Positions 34,378-45,083 of a stretch of DNA of 64,000 nucleotides are shown here, in pieces. The DNA lies in NCBI RefSeq assembly GCF_001189295.1, contig NZ_CP012159.1, positions 4,418,525 through 4,482,524 on the forward strand, written 5' to 3'. Source of the DNA: Chondromyces crocatus (GTDB lineage Bacteria > Myxococcota_A > Polyangia > Polyangiales > Polyangiaceae). Position numbers and translations under genes: made by a program. Numbering within the stretch: the stretch's first letter is position 1; each line of letters starts with the position of its first letter. The notes beneath the pieces are model-generated. The model made no database searches, had not been told where the DNA came from, and saw only the letters and a program-made list of their open reading frames with translations.

Positions 34378-34802
34378 GCGTCGGCCTCGCGTCGGCGCCG
34401 GCCACGAGCAGGCGCCGGCCACGCGTCGGCGCCGGCCTCGAGCAGGCGCCGGCCTCGAGCAGGCGCCTACCTCCTGGGGGAGTGGCGCGCTCCTGGGCGT
34501 GGAGGGGTCCTCCGCAGGCTTCCCTGCCGCGCCTTCCAGGTGCAGGCGGGGGACCTGACATCCACGGGCAGATCCTGGCTCCGACGAGCACGGGCGGAGA
34601 TGGGCTCCCACGAGCATGGGGAACCTGGCGCCGACGAGAAGGATCGGGCTTCCACGAGCGGGCCGAGAGGGGTGGATGGTCGGGCGCCGGCGAGCGCCCG
34701 GTGCCTTCCGTGTGCGGCTGCCCCGCGTGTCCACGAGCGGAGCGAGCGCTGGAGGCGCCGCGGCCCTCGCTCACCCCTCGCCGATGGACTACCCTCCGCG
34801 CC
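34378..34802. repeat. GC-rich short repeats in an intergenic stretch
   Basis: A 17-bp unit (GGCGCCGGCCTCGAGCA and variants) occurs in tandem at 34394, 34411, 34428 and 34445, with a partial copy at 34462. From 34580 to 34745 a looser CCGACGAGC/CCACGAGC phrase recurs every 20-40 bases. Frames through this region are low-complexity and I see no gene. Confidence 0.8.
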
Positions 34803-35432
34803 GTGTCGCGCCTGGTCTCGCTCACCCTGGTCCTCGGCCTCTCGGCTGCCGCTTGCGGTGCGCCCGCGCTTCCGGACCCACGGGAAGCGATGGAGGCGTA
34901 TGCGGCGGCTGCAGCCAAGGGCGACGCGGACGCGATCTACGCGATGCTCAGCGAGAAAGGGCAGCGGTCCCTGTCGCGTGAAGAGGTGCGGCGCCTGGTC
35001 CAGGAGGAGCGGGCCGAGCTGGGGGACCAGGCGCGCAGCCTGGGGGCACCCGCGGTGGTGGTGAAGACGAAGGCGCAGGTGCGCTACCCGGACGGCGAGA
35101 TCGCCACGCTCGACTACGATCCGGCGACGCGGGCCTTCCAGATCTCGGGGGCGGACGCGTTGCCTGCCGGCGCGCGAACGCCGGCGCAGGCGCTGGAGCA
35201 GCTCCGCCGCGTCCTCGCTAGGCGGAGCTACGCGGGGCTCCTGCGCGTGCTCACGCCGGCGACGCGAAGCGCGATCGAGAGCGATCTGCGGTCCCTCGTG
35301 GAGGGGCTGACCCAGCCGGAGGGGCTGGTGGTCGATGTGGCGGGGGACTCTGCGACCGTGCAGGTGCCAGGGGGGCACGGTGTGAAGCTGCGGCGAGAAG
35401 GCGGCGTATGGCTGGTGGAGGACTTCGATTGA
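34803..35432 (+). CDS. Small lipoprotein of unknown function
   Basis: The frame is open far upstream, but the upstream part is repeat DNA. The GTG at 34803 gives a clean lipoprotein signal (VSRLVSLTLVLGLSAAACGAP, Cys near 17). The mature 190 residues have a helical start (REAMEAYAAAAAKGDADAIYAML, shown in part) that resembles NTF2-like or lumazine-binding accessory domains, then two beta-rich segments (AQVRYPDGEIATLDYD, GGHGVKLRREGGVWLVEDF) that look like a duplicated fold. The final GVWLVEDFD is typical of such domains. It overlaps the DUF4159 gene by 25 bases, so it belongs to the same operon. Confidence 0.8.
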   Translation: MSRLVSLTLVLGLSAAACGAPALPDPREAMEAYAAAAAKGDADAIYAMLSEKGQRSLSREEVRRLVQEERAELGDQARSLGAPAVVVKTKAQVRYPDGEIATLDYDPATRAFQISGADALPAGARTPAQALEQLRRVLARRSYAGLLRVLTPATRSAIESDLRSLVEGLTQPEGLVVDVAGDSATVQVPGGHGVKLRREGGVWLVEDFD

Positions 35433-36235
35433 CCTGGAGCCGGCGACAGGTGCTGGGCGCTTCGCTCGCCGTTCTGGGAGCGGGGCTCCTGGAGACGAAG
35501 GAGGCGAGCGCGTTCGGGGAGGAGGGGGCGTTCAACCCGAGGCCGCTGCTCACCGGGAACGCTCGCTGGGAAGGCGTGCGGACGACGGCGCCGGGGCAGT
35601 GGGCGATGGAGCTGGAGCGGCGGACCAGCGCGCCATCCCGCAGGAGCCCGAAGCCGGTGCGCGCGGACGAGCCGGTGCTCCTCGCCGAGCCCTTCGTGTT
35701 GTGGGGTGGTGACGCGGACATCCCACCCCTGACGGCGCGCGAGGTGAGCGGTCTGTGGCGCTTCATCGCGCTCGGCGGGATCTTGCTGGTCGACGACTTC
35801 GCGCCAGAGACGGGGGCGTTCACCCGCGCCGTGAAGCGGGAGCTGGGACGGGTGATCCCGGAGGGGGCGGCGATCCCGATCGGGCCAGAGAACGTGGTGT
35901 TTCGCTCGTTCTATCTGATGCAGCGCGCGGTGGGGCGCGTGGAGGGGACGCGAGAGCTCCAGGCCATCGTGCGGGGTGGGTTGCCGCAGGTGATCTTCTC
36001 TGCCCACGATCTGTGCGGCGCGCTGGCGCAAGGGGAGGGGGGGCCGAGCGTGGCGATCACCCCTGGCAGTGATCGGCAGCGCGAGCTGGCCATCCGGCTG
36101 TGTGTGAACATCGCGATGTACGTGCTGTGCTCGAACTACAAGGATGATCAGGTCCACGCACCGTTCCTGATGCGGCGGCGCGCGTCGGGCGATGACGGTG
36201 CACCTGGCGGCGCCAGGTCCCCGGGGAGGCCGTGA
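35408..36235 (+). CDS. DUF4159-family protein with Tat-like signal
   Basis: A 275-aa protein from the ATG at 35408; a TTG at 35429 overlapping the previous stop is an alternative start. The N-terminus carries a twin-arginine motif (SRRQVLGASLAVLGAGLL). The body matches the DUF4159 pattern, a Rossmann-like glutamine-amidotransferase-type fold (LTAREVSGLWRFIALGGILLVDDF, shown in part; VIFSAHDLCGAL; LAIRLCVNIAMYVLCSNYKDD). These proteins usually sit in operons with BatA/VWA membrane proteins, MoxR ATPases and DUF58 proteins. Here the partner is the VWA protein downstream, whose GTG start overlaps this stop by 4 bases. Role unknown; probably envelope assembly or stress. Confidence 0.87.
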   Translation: MAGGGLRLTWSRRQVLGASLAVLGAGLLETKEASAFGEEGAFNPRPLLTGNARWEGVRTTAPGQWAMELERRTSAPSRRSPKPVRADEPVLLAEPFVLWGGDADIPPLTAREVSGLWRFIALGGILLVDDFAPETGAFTRAVKRELGRVIPEGAAIPIGPENVVFRSFYLMQRAVGRVEGTRELQAIVRGGLPQVIFSAHDLCGALAQGEGGPSVAITPGSDRQRELAIRLCVNIAMYVLCSNYKDDQVHAPFLMRRRASGDDGAPGGARSPGRP

Positions 36236-38664
36236 GCGAGCGGTTCTCTCTGACCGGGGATCTCTCCCCGGCGGTGGTGATCGTCACCTGCGCGCTGGCT
36301 GCGTTGAGCCTGGTGCTGCTGGGGGTCGAGCTCTTCCGGCGTCGCCAGGCGGGCCGCGGCGTGGGGGTGATCGTGGGCTCCGGCGTGGTGGCCGTGCTGG
36401 CGCTGCTCCTCTCGGTGCTGCGTCCGGTGGTGGTGTCGTCGCGCAGCCACACGATGGGGCCCCGGGTGGTGGTGCTGACGGACCTGTCTCGCTCCATGGA
36501 TCTGCCTGGCGTGGGCGGGACGCGGCGCGAGGTGGCGAAGGAGGCGCTCGAGGCACTGGGGCGGCGCGAGGGGGTGCGGCTCAGCGTGTTCGGCTTCGGA
36601 GAAGGGGCGCCGGTGCCCCTGTCGCGCACCGGGGGCAGGGAAGGGGGGGCGCCGACCCCTCCGTCGGACGTGGCGCCCAGCGGCAGTGCGTCCGCGGGGG
36701 CGGTGGCCTCGGCGTCGCCGATCGCGCCTGCTCCCACGGCGGTGCGGCCGGCGCTGCGCTCGGACCTGGGGGCCGCGCTGGAGGCGATCGCGCGTGCGCC
36801 GGACGAGCGCCCGGCGGCGATCGTGGTGATCTCGGATGGGCGTCTGGATCGGCCTGCTGCGGAGGGCGCAGGGGAGGCCGTCCGAGGGGCGCTGGAGCCG
36901 CTTTCGGGAGGCGTGTCGGGGACCGGAGGGGGCGTGGCGCTGCCGCCCGTGCACACGGTCGAGGTGGCGAGCGCGTCGCCCGCGGATGCGAGCGTGCGCG
37001 CGGTGCGTACGGCAGGCGCGGCGGTCGCGCATCAGCCGGTGGCGCTGCGGGTGGAGATCGGCTGCGCCGGAGGGCTCGATTGCGAGGGCTCCATCCCGGT
37101 GGCGGCGCGCGAGCTGCGGGAGGAAGGTGAGCCCATCCCCCTGGCGCGGGGCGAGGCGCGGATCGAAGGCGGCGCCGGGGTCGTGGAGCTGCCCATCACG
37201 CTCGATCGCGCGGGCACGCGGATCCTGGAGGTGAAGATCCAGGCGCCTCCGGGGGACACGCTGCCCGAGAACGACACGCGCTACGTGGCGGTGGACGTGG
37301 CCCGCGACCGGATCCGGGTGCTCCACGTGGCGGGGCGGCCGACGTACGACGTGCGCGCGCTGCGGATGTGGCTGAAGAGCGACGCGTCGGTCGACGTGGT
37401 GGCGTTCTTCATCCTGCGTACGCCGACCGACAAGGTGAAGGCGCTCGCGGACGAGCTGGCGCTGATCCCGTTCCCCGTCGATGAGCTGTTCAGCATCCAC
37501 CTGCCGAGCTTCGACGCGGTGGTGCTGCAGGATTTCGATGCGGAGCCCTACGGGCTGACGAAGCACCTGCCGGCGCTGGGGCGGTACGTCGATCGGGGCG
37601 GTGGGCTGATCATGGTGGGAGGGCCCAACGCCTTCGTCGCAGGGAACTATGCGCGGAGCGCGGTGGCGCGGGTGCTGCCGGTGAGTCTCGACATCGGGCA
37701 GACGCAGGACATCGACGCGGCCTCGTTCACACCGCGGTTGACGCCGGCCGGGCAGGTGGCGCCGGTGCTGAAGCCGCTGCTGGGGTTGATCGGGGCCGAG
37801 CTCCCGGAGATGCCGGGGACGAGCGTGGTGGGCGACGCGATGCCCGGCGCGAGCGTGTTGCTCACGCACCCGGCGCGGAAGACGGCGCGAGGGGCGCCGA
37901 TGCCGGTGCTGGCGCTCGGTGAGCACGGGAGCGGGCGGACCATCGCGCTGACGGTGGATGGGTCACATCGGCTGCTGTTCAGCGCCTTCGCGCAGAACTC
38001 GGCGGGGCGCGCGCACGGCGCCTTCTGGGACGCGCTGCTGGGCTGGTTGATGCGGGATCCCCGCTTCGAGCCAGCGACGATCGCCCCGAAGGGGGGCTGC
38101 ATCGCCGGCGAACCGACGACGCTGCTCTTGCGGACGCTGGGGCTGGGGCTCGGGTCTGGCTCCGGGGAGGCGGGTGCCGCGCCAGCAGAGGCCGTGGTGA
38201 CGATCAAGCGGCTGGGCTCGGGGGAGGAAGTGCGGACGCTGCGGGCGAAGATCCGGGCCGAAGGGGAGGGGATCGAGCTGGATGCCGGGGTGCTCGAGCC
38301 AGGAGGGTATGCGGCGACCGTGGAGGTGGTGCAGTCCGGCGGGGCGACGGGGGCCGAGCCCGAGGGGGCGACGCCGACGCTGAGCAAGGGGCCCGCGACG
38401 CGGCGGGACTTCGCCTGCGAGCGTGGAGGCGAGGAGTGGGCGGACCCGCGGCCCGATCGAGAGCGTCTGCAAGCGATCGCGGAGGCGACCGGGGGCAAGG
38501 CGGTGATGGCGGCGGATGCCGGCGCGCTGCCGCTGCCCGAGGGGACGCAGGTGCTGGCCGAGCGTCAGGTGCGGGCCCTCTTGCCCCCCTGGGTGTGGAC
38601 GCTCGTCGCGGCTGCGGCGCTGGGGGCGCACTGGATCACGCGCCGGCGCGCAGGGCTTTCGTAA
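36232..38664 (+). CDS. Membrane VWA / glutamine-amidotransferase-like protein
   Basis: An 810-aa protein. Two N-terminal helices (about 14-35 and 44-68) precede a von Willebrand A domain with a MIDAS start LTDLSRSMD (near 82-90). A beta-sandwich region follows (about 250-360, with [23 protein letters not shown] in part), then a class I glutamine-amidotransferase-like domain (about 362-600: [57 protein letters not shown]) and a last membrane helix near 784-802. This layout is known in planctomycete and myxobacterial Bat-like operons with DUF4159. The GATase-like domain lacks an obvious catalytic Cys nucleophile motif, so it is probably a binding domain. Confidence 0.88.
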   Translation: MSERFSLTGDLSPAVVIVTCALAALSLVLLGVELFRRRQAGRGVGVIVGSGVVAVLALLLSVLRPVVVSSRSHTMGPRVVVLTDLSRSMDLPGVGGTRREVAKEALEALGRREGVRLSVFGFGEGAPVPLSRTGGREGGAPTPPSDVAPSGSASAGAVASASPIAPAPTAVRPALRSDLGAALEAIARAPDERPAAIVVISDGRLDRPAAEGAGEAVRGALEPLSGGVSGTGGGVALPPVHTVEVASASPADASVRAVRTAGAAVAHQPVALRVEIGCAGGLDCEGSIPVAARELREEGEPIPLARGEARIEGGAGVVELPITLDRAGTRILEVKIQAPPGDTLPENDTRYVAVDVARDRIRVLHVAGRPTYDVRALRMWLKSDASVDVVAFFILRTPTDKVKALADELALIPFPVDELFSIHLPSFDAVVLQDFDAEPYGLTKHLPALGRYVDRGGGLIMVGGPNAFVAGNYARSAVARVLPVSLDIGQTQDIDAASFTPRLTPAGQVAPVLKPLLGLIGAELPEMPGTSVVGDAMPGASVLLTHPARKTARGAPMPVLALGEHGSGRTIALTVDGSHRLLFSAFAQNSAGRAHGAFWDALLGWLMRDPRFEPATIAPKGGCIAGEPTTLLLRTLGLGLGSGSGEAGAAPAEAVVTIKRLGSGEEVRTLRAKIRAEGEGIELDAGVLEPGGYAATVEVVQSGGATGAEPEGATPTLSKGPATRRDFACERGGEEWADPRPDRERLQAIAEATGGKAVMAADAGALPLPEGTQVLAERQVRALLPPWVWTLVAAAALGAHWITRRRAGLS

Positions 38665-38683
38665 TCCAGGGCGGGTCCGGTGC

Positions 38684-38698
38684 CTCCCGTCTCGGGAG
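38684..38698 (+). terminator. Possible terminator hairpin after the VWA gene
   Basis: CTCCCG and CGGGAG enclose a 3-base loop 19 bases past the stop. No T tract follows, so it is a weak terminator candidate. Confidence 0.3.
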
Positions 38699-38761
38699 AG
38701 GCTCCGTGGATCACCGGTCCTGTGGTGGTTCACGGGTCCTTCTTGGTACGGTGAGCGTGTG

Positions 38762-40519
38762 ATGGGACCCATGCGTTGGCTGGTCGGTGTCGCGTTGTGT
38801 GTCGGTCTCTCGGGGGCAGCGGGGTGCTCGTCGTCCGACGAGGGGCTGTTCGGAGCGGGGGGCTCCGGCGGCGACGCTGGGAGCTCCGGCGAGGGCGCTG
38901 GCAGCTCTGGCGGGGCGTGTTCGTCGCCTGCGGACTGTCCGATTCCGCTCAGCCAGTGCGACGCCGCGCGCTGCACAGGGGGGGTCTGCAGCGTGGAGCA
39001 GGTGCCCGCGGGGACGCCGACGCGGGATCAGATCCCCGGTGACTGTCGCGTGGTCGTGTGCGACGCGAGCGGCGGGCTCGTGGTGCAGAACGACGACACG
39101 GACGTGGTCGATGATGGGCGCGTCTGCACGATCGAGAGCTGCGTGGGTGGGGAGCTGGTGCTCACGGCGGCGCCGCTGGGGACGCTGTGCAGCGAGGGGG
39201 GAGGCGTGTCCTGTAATGAGGACGGCGAGTGCGGTGGCGGCGTTTGCGGGGACGGGCTTCTCGGCGTAGGCGAGGAATGCGACGACGGCAACACCGACAA
39301 CGCCGACGGGTGCCTGGCGACGTGCCGTGTGGCGCGGTGCGGGGATGGGTTTTTGCGCGCCGGCGTGGAGCAGTGCGACGACGGCAATGCGAACGAGGGG
39401 GACTGCTGCTCGTCGGCTTGTGTCCCCACCGGGCTCTGCCCCGCGGAGCAGGAGCCCAACGACACGTGCCCTCCTCCCGGGGCGCCGCTCTCGGTGACGA
39501 CGGAGGTGACGGTGCTCGGGGCGATTCAGCCGGCGGGAGACCAGGACCTCATCGCCTTCACGCTGCCGCTCACCTCCGACGTCCGGATCGCCACCTTCCG
39601 GGGCAGCACGCCCGGCGCCTGCGACAACGCGACGGACACGGTGATCACACTCCTCGGCGCCGACTGCTCGACGGTGATCGCCACGGACGACGACGGTGGA
39701 CCGGCGTACTGCTCGCTGCTCGAGCCAAGCACCACGCCAGCCATGGTGGGTCTACCGCCGGGCACCTATTACCTGCGCGTGACCGCCGTGAACAATGGGG
39801 TCATCCCCGCCTACAGCGCGGTGATCTCGGTGGCCTCGGCCTGCGGGAACGGTGTGCGTGAGGGGCTGGAGCACTGCGACGACGGCAACACAGCGTCCGG
39901 CGACGGTTGCTCGGCGCAGTGTCGGGCCGAGGAAGGCTTCTTCTGTTCCAGCGCCCAGTCTCCCGGCGTGTGCGCCCCGGTGGAATTCCGGTGCAACGAT
40001 GGCGCTGACGATGACGGGGATCTGTCGGTGGATCTGGCCGACCTGGACTGTGCGCTGGGGGCGGCGATGGGAGGCTGCGCACCAGGGGAGTCGCTCTACG
40101 TGTACCGCTCGAGTGACGTGCCCGAGGCCATCCGGGACCAGAGCACCTCGACCAGCGAGATCCTGGTCGGCCAGCCGGGCGCCGTGCGGAGGGCGGTCGT
40201 GCAGCTCTGGATCACGCATACCTACGTGTCCGATCTCGACATCTACCTGGATGCGCCTTCCGGGCAGACGATCGAGCTGTCGACGGACAATGGTGGCGGT
40301 GGTGACAACTACACGGGGACGCGCTTCGACAGCACCTGCGCGACGCCAGTGACGTCAGGCTCGGCGCCTTTTGCGGGGTGCTTCCGGCCCGAGCAGTCAC
40401 TCACCCTGCTCGACGGACAGAGCGCGTCCGGACCGTGGACGCTGAGAGTCCACGACGACGCGGGTGGGGACACGGGGACACTCACTGGCTGGTCGCTCGG
40501 ACTGTGCGTCGCTCCGTGA
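38762..40519 (+). CDS. Cys-rich DUF4215-type lipoprotein with C-terminal P domain
   Basis: I use the ATG at 38762, which gives a lipoprotein signal ([20 protein letters not shown]); the upstream frame is inside the previous gene. The 585-aa product has a Gly/Ser linker, a Cys-rich segment, then myxobacterial DUF4215-type repeats ([23 protein letters not shown]-type at about 161 and 195, and another at about 362: EHCDDGN...GDGCSAQC). A pre-peptidase C-terminal-like domain lies between (about 225-355, [19 protein letters not shown]). The C-terminal 115 residues form a proprotein-convertase P domain ([18 protein letters not shown] ... [18 protein letters not shown]). There is no protease domain, so it is probably a surface-binding or adhesion protein. 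Confidence 0.88.
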   Translation: MGPMRWLVGVALCVGLSGAAGCSSSDEGLFGAGGSGGDAGSSGEGAGSSGGACSSPADCPIPLSQCDAARCTGGVCSVEQVPAGTPTRDQIPGDCRVVVCDASGGLVVQNDDTDVVDDGRVCTIESCVGGELVLTAAPLGTLCSEGGGVSCNEDGECGGGVCGDGLLGVGEECDDGNTDNADGCLATCRVARCGDGFLRAGVEQCDDGNANEGDCCSSACVPTGLCPAEQEPNDTCPPPGAPLSVTTEVTVLGAIQPAGDQDLIAFTLPLTSDVRIATFRGSTPGACDNATDTVITLLGADCSTVIATDDDGGPAYCSLLEPSTTPAMVGLPPGTYYLRVTAVNNGVIPAYSAVISVASACGNGVREGLEHCDDGNTASGDGCSAQCRAEEGFFCSSAQSPGVCAPVEFRCNDGADDDGDLSVDLADLDCALGAAMGGCAPGESLYVYRSSDVPEAIRDQSTSTSEILVGQPGAVRRAVVQLWITHTYVSDLDIYLDAPSGQTIELSTDNGGGGDNYTGTRFDSTCATPVTSGSAPFAGCFRPEQSLTLLDGQSASGPWTLRVHDDAGGDTGTLTGWSLGLCVAP

Positions 40520-40528
40520 GTCGGGTCG

Positions 40529-43500
40529 TCACGAGCGTGGCGAGGACGCATGGCGGGACGCATTCACGATGGGCCTGAGGTGAGCTGGGCCTCCAAATGA
40601 GTCGTCGAGCCACCGCTCGGCGCGTCCGAGCAGGGCGTCGAGGCGTCGACCGTCCCAGCGCCCCGGGAGCGGCAGCTCGCGTCGGTCAGCGCTCGAGCGC
40701 TCCCGGTGACCCGACGCGAACATCGCCAGACCCAGCGCTGCACGAAAAGGATCGGCCCCTCCATTCAGCATGAGGTGCGCCTCGGCGACGCGGGCCAGGC
40801 TCTGGACCTCGGCGGCGTCCCAGACCACGCCGTGATCGAGGCAGTCCAGGGCTTGCTCCGCGTTTCCCTCCGCGAGGGCCACATCCGCGGCGATCACGCG
40901 GGTGGCGAGCTCGCGCACCGCGCTCTGCTGAGGGGACCAGCCACCTTCGGGGGCATCACATCCTTCGCCGCTGACCGGCGTCGCGAGCGCCAAAAGCCAG
41001 CCGAGGTCGCAGCGCCCTTGAATGTACTCCGCACCGCGCAGAATGACCGAGAGCGCTTCCTTCTGCCGCCCGAGGTGCAGGAGCGCCATCCCCAGAAGGT
41101 GACAGCGGTGCTGGGCCGTCCCGTCGTCCACGCCGGTCATGTCGAGATCGCTCAGCGTGGCGACCACCTCACTCCAGCGGCGCAGGCTCGACACGGCGCG
41201 CGCGTGCCCGACGCGGAGTCCGGCGTGCCGCGGGTGAGATTCCATCGCCATCCGATCGAGCTGTCCGCCCTCTTCGGCGCGACCGAGGAGCTGGAGAGCT
41301 TGGCTCAGCTCGGAGAGGCGGTCCGGATCGTTGTCGCGCCTCGCCGCTGCGATCCGACGCGCCACGCTGTCTGGTGCTTCGCCCGCGATCGTGCGCGCCA
41401 ACGCCCGCGTGGCGTCGGCCTGGGCGCCGGTCGGGCGGTGACACGTCGCGGAGACGAGCGACGTCCCCAGGCCGCGCAGGACACCGAGAGGATCCTCCGT
41501 GTCGACCGACGGGGGCTCCGGCCCCAGCGTGATCATCTCGAGGCCTTCCGTACGTCCCACCATCATCGCGAGGCCCCCCGAAGCGCACCGCAGGAGCGCG
41601 GAGCGCCTGGGAACGGGGCTTCGATAGCGTAGCTCGAGCCCTTCTTCGCGGGCCTCGAACGCCACGAGCTCGCGCTTCGTTCGTGCGTCGTCGATCAGAA
41701 AAAACGAGAGCCCCGTCAGTGGATCGCCCGCCCCTGCCACGGCGAACGCGCTCGTGCCGAGCCCTGAGAGGGCCTGAAATGGGCCAGCTTTCCCGTCGAC
41801 GATCTCCATCCATCCCAGGGCAGGTTCCGCCATGCCGCTCGGAGGGGTGGCGGCGTCTTCTGCTTCCGGGGTGACGGGTCGAGGCGCGCGCACGAGTGCG
41901 ACGAGCCTGCTGCCCGTCCGATCGAGCTTCCCGGACACCATCGCCGCTGCCGCCACGCCGAGGCGCAGGACTGGTGCATCGACGGTGCCCCCATCGAGCG
42001 CCGAGCCATCTTCCGCGTGCAAAGTGACGCCCGACGGCGTGGAGATGGCCACCAGTGGGGGCGTGAGTTCCGAGAGCAGGATCATGCCCGCTTGCGGATG
42101 CACCCCCCTCACCTCGCGTGCGCGCTGCTTTCCATCGCGATCGATCACGTGAATCGTGGTCGACATGCGGCGCATCCCGCTCCGGTGGGTGTGCATCATC
42201 AGCCATACCCAGCGCGCAGACCCATCCTGTGTCCCCGCAGAGGTCAGGAGGACCTGCTCCACCACCACCTCGGGGACCAGCAGCGAGGACATCTCGCTCC
42301 GCGGGACCTGGCGGCTTCTGGCTGTGAACTCGGCGGGGCGGAGGGCCTCGTAGCTCACCACGTCCCAGCCGTCATCGACGCGGAGTTCGAGCACCTCCCC
42401 GTGACCACCGAGCACCACGATGCGATCCCCGCTCACCTCGTAACCGAGGAGCCGAAGCGGCGATGGAGTGCGAAGTACCGCGCGGCTCGAGACCTCACCC
42501 GTCTTCACGTCGACCAGCCGCACGAAGACCCAGCAGCCCTCGACATCCATGAACACCGTCTTCCGCTCGTCCGTCGCGAGCGACCCGTGTGCGCCACCGA
42601 TCAGGCGTAGATCCAGATCTCGCGTGGAGACTCTACGCGATCCCGGGCCGAGCGATCGCAAGCGCAGTGCCGAGCGGATGTCCTGGCCGAGTTCTTCGCG
42701 GGCCTTCGTGAGCCGCTCCCTCTCCTCCGCATTCGACGCGTCCTCGAGCAGCGACGCGATCGCTTCTCGGGCTTCGAGCAGCGCGCCGCTCGAACGGAGC
42801 CACAGGGCCCGTTCACCGAGCACGCGCCGCGCACGGGCCGTGGCCCCTCGTGTGCGCAACGACGCCGCCTCTACCCGGTCTGCTTCGCAGAGCGAGGCGA
42901 GGACGTCTTCGGAGAGGAGCTGCAGCGATGCCTCTCGATCGCCGGCGCAGAAGGCCTGCCGCGCGGCATCCAGTCGCCGTTCAGCGGCCTCCTGCGCCAT
43001 GGCGGCTTGCTTCGCGGCCTCGAGCGACTTCCGCCTGGCGACCGTTCGATCGGCCTGCGCGACGATCCTCTGCGCCTCGTCGAGGACCGAGAGCGCTGGA
43101 TGTGCCCGGATCCGGGCGAGGGCCTCCTCGGGGGCATCGGCCACGATCTCGGCCGCGTGCTCCAGCTCCATCACGGCGGTCACCGCGGAGCGGGCGCGGG
43201 GACCCGCCCCCTCCACGCCCATCGCGTCGAGCCGCGCCAGCGCCACGAGACTCGCCTTCATCCGCACCCGCCGGCGTGTGCTCGCGTCGAGCGCGAGATA
43301 GGCCATGAGCCCACTTGTGCGATCCTCTCGAAGACGCGCCAGCACGGACTCTGCCTGCTGGTGGGAGCGAAGCAGCCGGGCCGTGGCGGAGAGCAGCGAA
43401 ATGCGCTTCTGGACCGCCTCCCTCGCCTCCCTTCCCATGCCGGGCAGCGTCCGTCTCAGCGTCTCCAGAGCGAGATCGACGTCACCCCGACGCTCCGCCG

Positions 43501-44626
43501 CCTCGGCTTCGACCAGGAGCCTCGCCAGCGTCTTCGCCTCGATCCGGGCATCCACCTCGCGCTGGAGCCGCCGCGCGCCCTCGCTACCGGGCCAGCGCGC
43601 CAGCACCTCCGCCGCTTTGAGACGGGCTTCGGCCAGCGCACCCCGCTCCAGCAGCGCCCAGCCTTCCTCCTCCACGGGTCGTGTCTCCTCGGCGCGCGCC
43701 TGCGCGAGGTCTTCGACGAGCAGCGTCAGGGCTGGATGAGACGGGGCGCTCTCGCGCAACTGCTCGATGTCTCTGATCGCCGTCTCCAGATCACCTCCAG
43801 AGAGCGCCACACGCGCCAGTGTTGCGAGCACCTCGCCCAGCTGGGCCCCCCGGGTGGTTCCCAACCACGCGAGCGCCCGTTCTCGCTCTCCGAGCCGCGC
43901 AGCAGCCTGCGCCACCAGGAGTCGGACCGGCTCACTGTCCTTCGCGCCTTTCCCGAGCGTCTCGCCGAGCACCAGCGCCTCGGAATCGGCTCCCAGATGA
44001 TCCACGAGCAGCTCCAGCAGTGCCTCCGCAGCCTCCGTTTCTGCGCTCACGTCGCCGCGACCCTCTCTCAGAGCCGCCTCGAAAAGCTCCTGGGCATGCG
44101 TGTAGTCGTACGCTGCGAGCGCCTCCCAACCAGCGCGCAGATTCCCTGTACGGCTCGATTCGACGGCGCGATCATCCTCAGGAGCATCCTTGGGGAGGCC
44201 ACCGCTCGGTAGGTTCGTGGCCTTCGGCTGGAGCTTCGATTCCGTGGAGGGAGGACCCACGGCGTTCAGGAGCCCTTCCTGGAAGTCGAGGGCTTGCTGG
44301 ACGAAGGAGCGCGCATCCTCGTCCAGATCCGCGACCACGGCGTGGCAAGCATCGCTGCCGGAGAGCTCGAGCTGCAGGCTCACCACACCCGCGTGGGCCG
44401 AGTAAGGAGAGATGCGGAGTTCGTCTCCGAATCGTCGCACCAGGAGGCTCTGCAGCCGTCGCTTCAGCGTGTATCGACGCGTCGTCTCGGCAGGGGCCAG
44501 CTTCAACCCTGTTGGATTCACCGCCCGGATCAGCGACGCGAGTTCGTTCGAGGTCACCCGGACGCGTCCAGAGAGCACGTCCTCCGGATCGAGCGGCGTA
44601 CCTCGGCCACGGTTCCTCCTCGTCAT
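40529..44626 (-). CDS. 1365-aa TPR / propeller-like protein of unknown function
   Basis: A very long cytoplasmic protein with no signal peptide. Residues 1-130 form a compact domain I do not recognise (ELASLIRAVNPTGLKLA ... QSLLVRRFGDELRISPYS). Residues 165-650 are helical, with TPR-like repeats (WEALAAYDYTHAQELFEAAL, GALAEARLKAAEVLARWPG). Residues 670-1090 are beta-rich with repeated strand phrases (WVFVRLVDVKTGEVSSR, DRIVVLGGHGEVLELRV), suggesting a propeller. Residues 1100-1330 return to TPR helices (LGRAEEGGQLDRMAMESHP). It resembles the bpX-type or WD/TPR scaffold proteins found near myxobacterial chaperone-ATPase systems, but I cannot assign a family. It ends 9 bases from the convergent lipoprotein gene. 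Confidence 0.85.
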   Translation of the reverse strand: MTRRNRGRGTPLDPEDVLSGRVRVTSNELASLIRAVNPTGLKLAPAETTRRYTLKRRLQSLLVRRFGDELRISPYSAHAGVVSLQLELSGSDACHAVVADLDEDARSFVQQALDFQEGLLNAVGPPSTESKLQPKATNLPSGGLPKDAPEDDRAVESSRTGNLRAGWEALAAYDYTHAQELFEAALREGRGDVSAETEAAEALLELLVDHLGADSEALVLGETLGKGAKDSEPVRLLVAQAAARLGERERALAWLGTTRGAQLGEVLATLARVALSGGDLETAIRDIEQLRESAPSHPALTLLVEDLAQARAEETRPVEEEGWALLERGALAEARLKAAEVLARWPGSEGARRLQREVDARIEAKTLARLLVEAEAAERRGDVDLALETLRRTLPGMGREAREAVQKRISLLSATARLLRSHQQAESVLARLREDRTSGLMAYLALDASTRRRVRMKASLVALARLDAMGVEGAGPRARSAVTAVMELEHAAEIVADAPEEALARIRAHPALSVLDEAQRIVAQADRTVARRKSLEAAKQAAMAQEAAERRLDAARQAFCAGDREASLQLLSEDVLASLCEADRVEAASLRTRGATARARRVLGERALWLRSSGALLEAREAIASLLEDASNAEERERLTKAREELGQDIRSALRLRSLGPGSRRVSTRDLDLRLIGGAHGSLATDERKTVFMDVEGCWVFVRLVDVKTGEVSSRAVLRTPSPLRLLGYEVSGDRIVVLGGHGEVLELRVDDGWDVVSYEALRPAEFTARSRQVPRSEMSSLLVPEVVVEQVLLTSAGTQDGSARWVWLMMHTHRSGMRRMSTTIHVIDRDGKQRAREVRGVHPQAGMILLSELTPPLVAISTPSGVTLHAEDGSALDGGTVDAPVLRLGVAAAAMVSGKLDRTGSRLVALVRAPRPVTPEAEDAATPPSGMAEPALGWMEIVDGKAGPFQALSGLGTSAFAVAGAGDPLTGLSFFLIDDARTKRELVAFEAREEGLELRYRSPVPRRSALLRCASGGLAMMVGRTEGLEMITLGPEPPSVDTEDPLGVLRGLGTSLVSATCHRPTGAQADATRALARTIAGEAPDSVARRIAAARRDNDPDRLSELSQALQLLGRAEEGGQLDRMAMESHPRHAGLRVGHARAVSSLRRWSEVVATLSDLDMTGVDDGTAQHRCHLLGMALLHLGRQKEALSVILRGAEYIQGRCDLGWLLALATPVSGEGCDAPEGGWSPQQSAVRELATRVIAADVALAEGNAEQALDCLDHGVVWDAAEVQSLARVAEAHLMLNGGADPFRAALGLAMFASGHRERSSADRRELPLPGRWDGRRLDALLGRAERWLDDSFGGPAHLRPIVNASRHASSPRS

Positions 44627-45083
44627 GATACCCGTCCTTGGTGGCGCAGCCTACCTCAACTCCGGAAGACAGGTGCCGCACGCGGCGTCATCAGCTCGTC
44701 TGGTGGTCCGACGTCAGCGAGCGGATCGTCACGCACGCGCTGCACATGCGTAGTCGCATGCGCAACACATGCGTGATGCGATGTCGCACGCTGTCGTCAA
44801 CGCGCACCAGGCATGCGGATCCTGTCTTCCCCCACCCGAACGCCCCCGCGCTCGGGTCTCCTACGGCTCGATCATAACGCGGACCGCGCAGTGGGGTGCA
44901 TCGTTCGCAGCGCCTTTTCGACGTCCGCCGTCTCCGCCGTTCGAGGTGCTCGCGCGCATGCTTTCTCCCTGGATTTCACCCTGGATGCCGCCCGGGACTT
45001 TCGTCGTTTTTGCATGCGTCGCGTCGTGTTCCGTAGGTGATGCTGTGTGTCGGCGCACTCGCCACCCGCGTGGTGCCGTCGCG
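44627..45083. other. Intergenic region upstream of the 1365-aa protein gene
   Basis: No gene is visible in these 457 bases. From 44743 to 44790 the phrase CATGCG recurs, with a perfect inverted repeat CATGCG-TAGT-CGCATG at 44745-44760 and a second CACATGCGT shortly after. It lies about 120 bases upstream of the gene start at 44626 and might be an operator. Confidence 0.45.
44745..44760. promoter_or_regulatory. Inverted repeat CATGCG-N4-CGCATG, candidate operator
   Basis: A perfect 6-bp dyad with a 4-base spacer in the upstream region of the long minus-strand gene. The half-site CACATGCGT recurs near 44769. No known regulator is assigned. Confidence 0.3.

Noticed and set aside
33511-34734. 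407-aa minus-strand frame opposite the secreted Asn-rich protein
   Set aside because: It runs through GC-rich repeats and is antisense to a gene with a convincing signal peptide.
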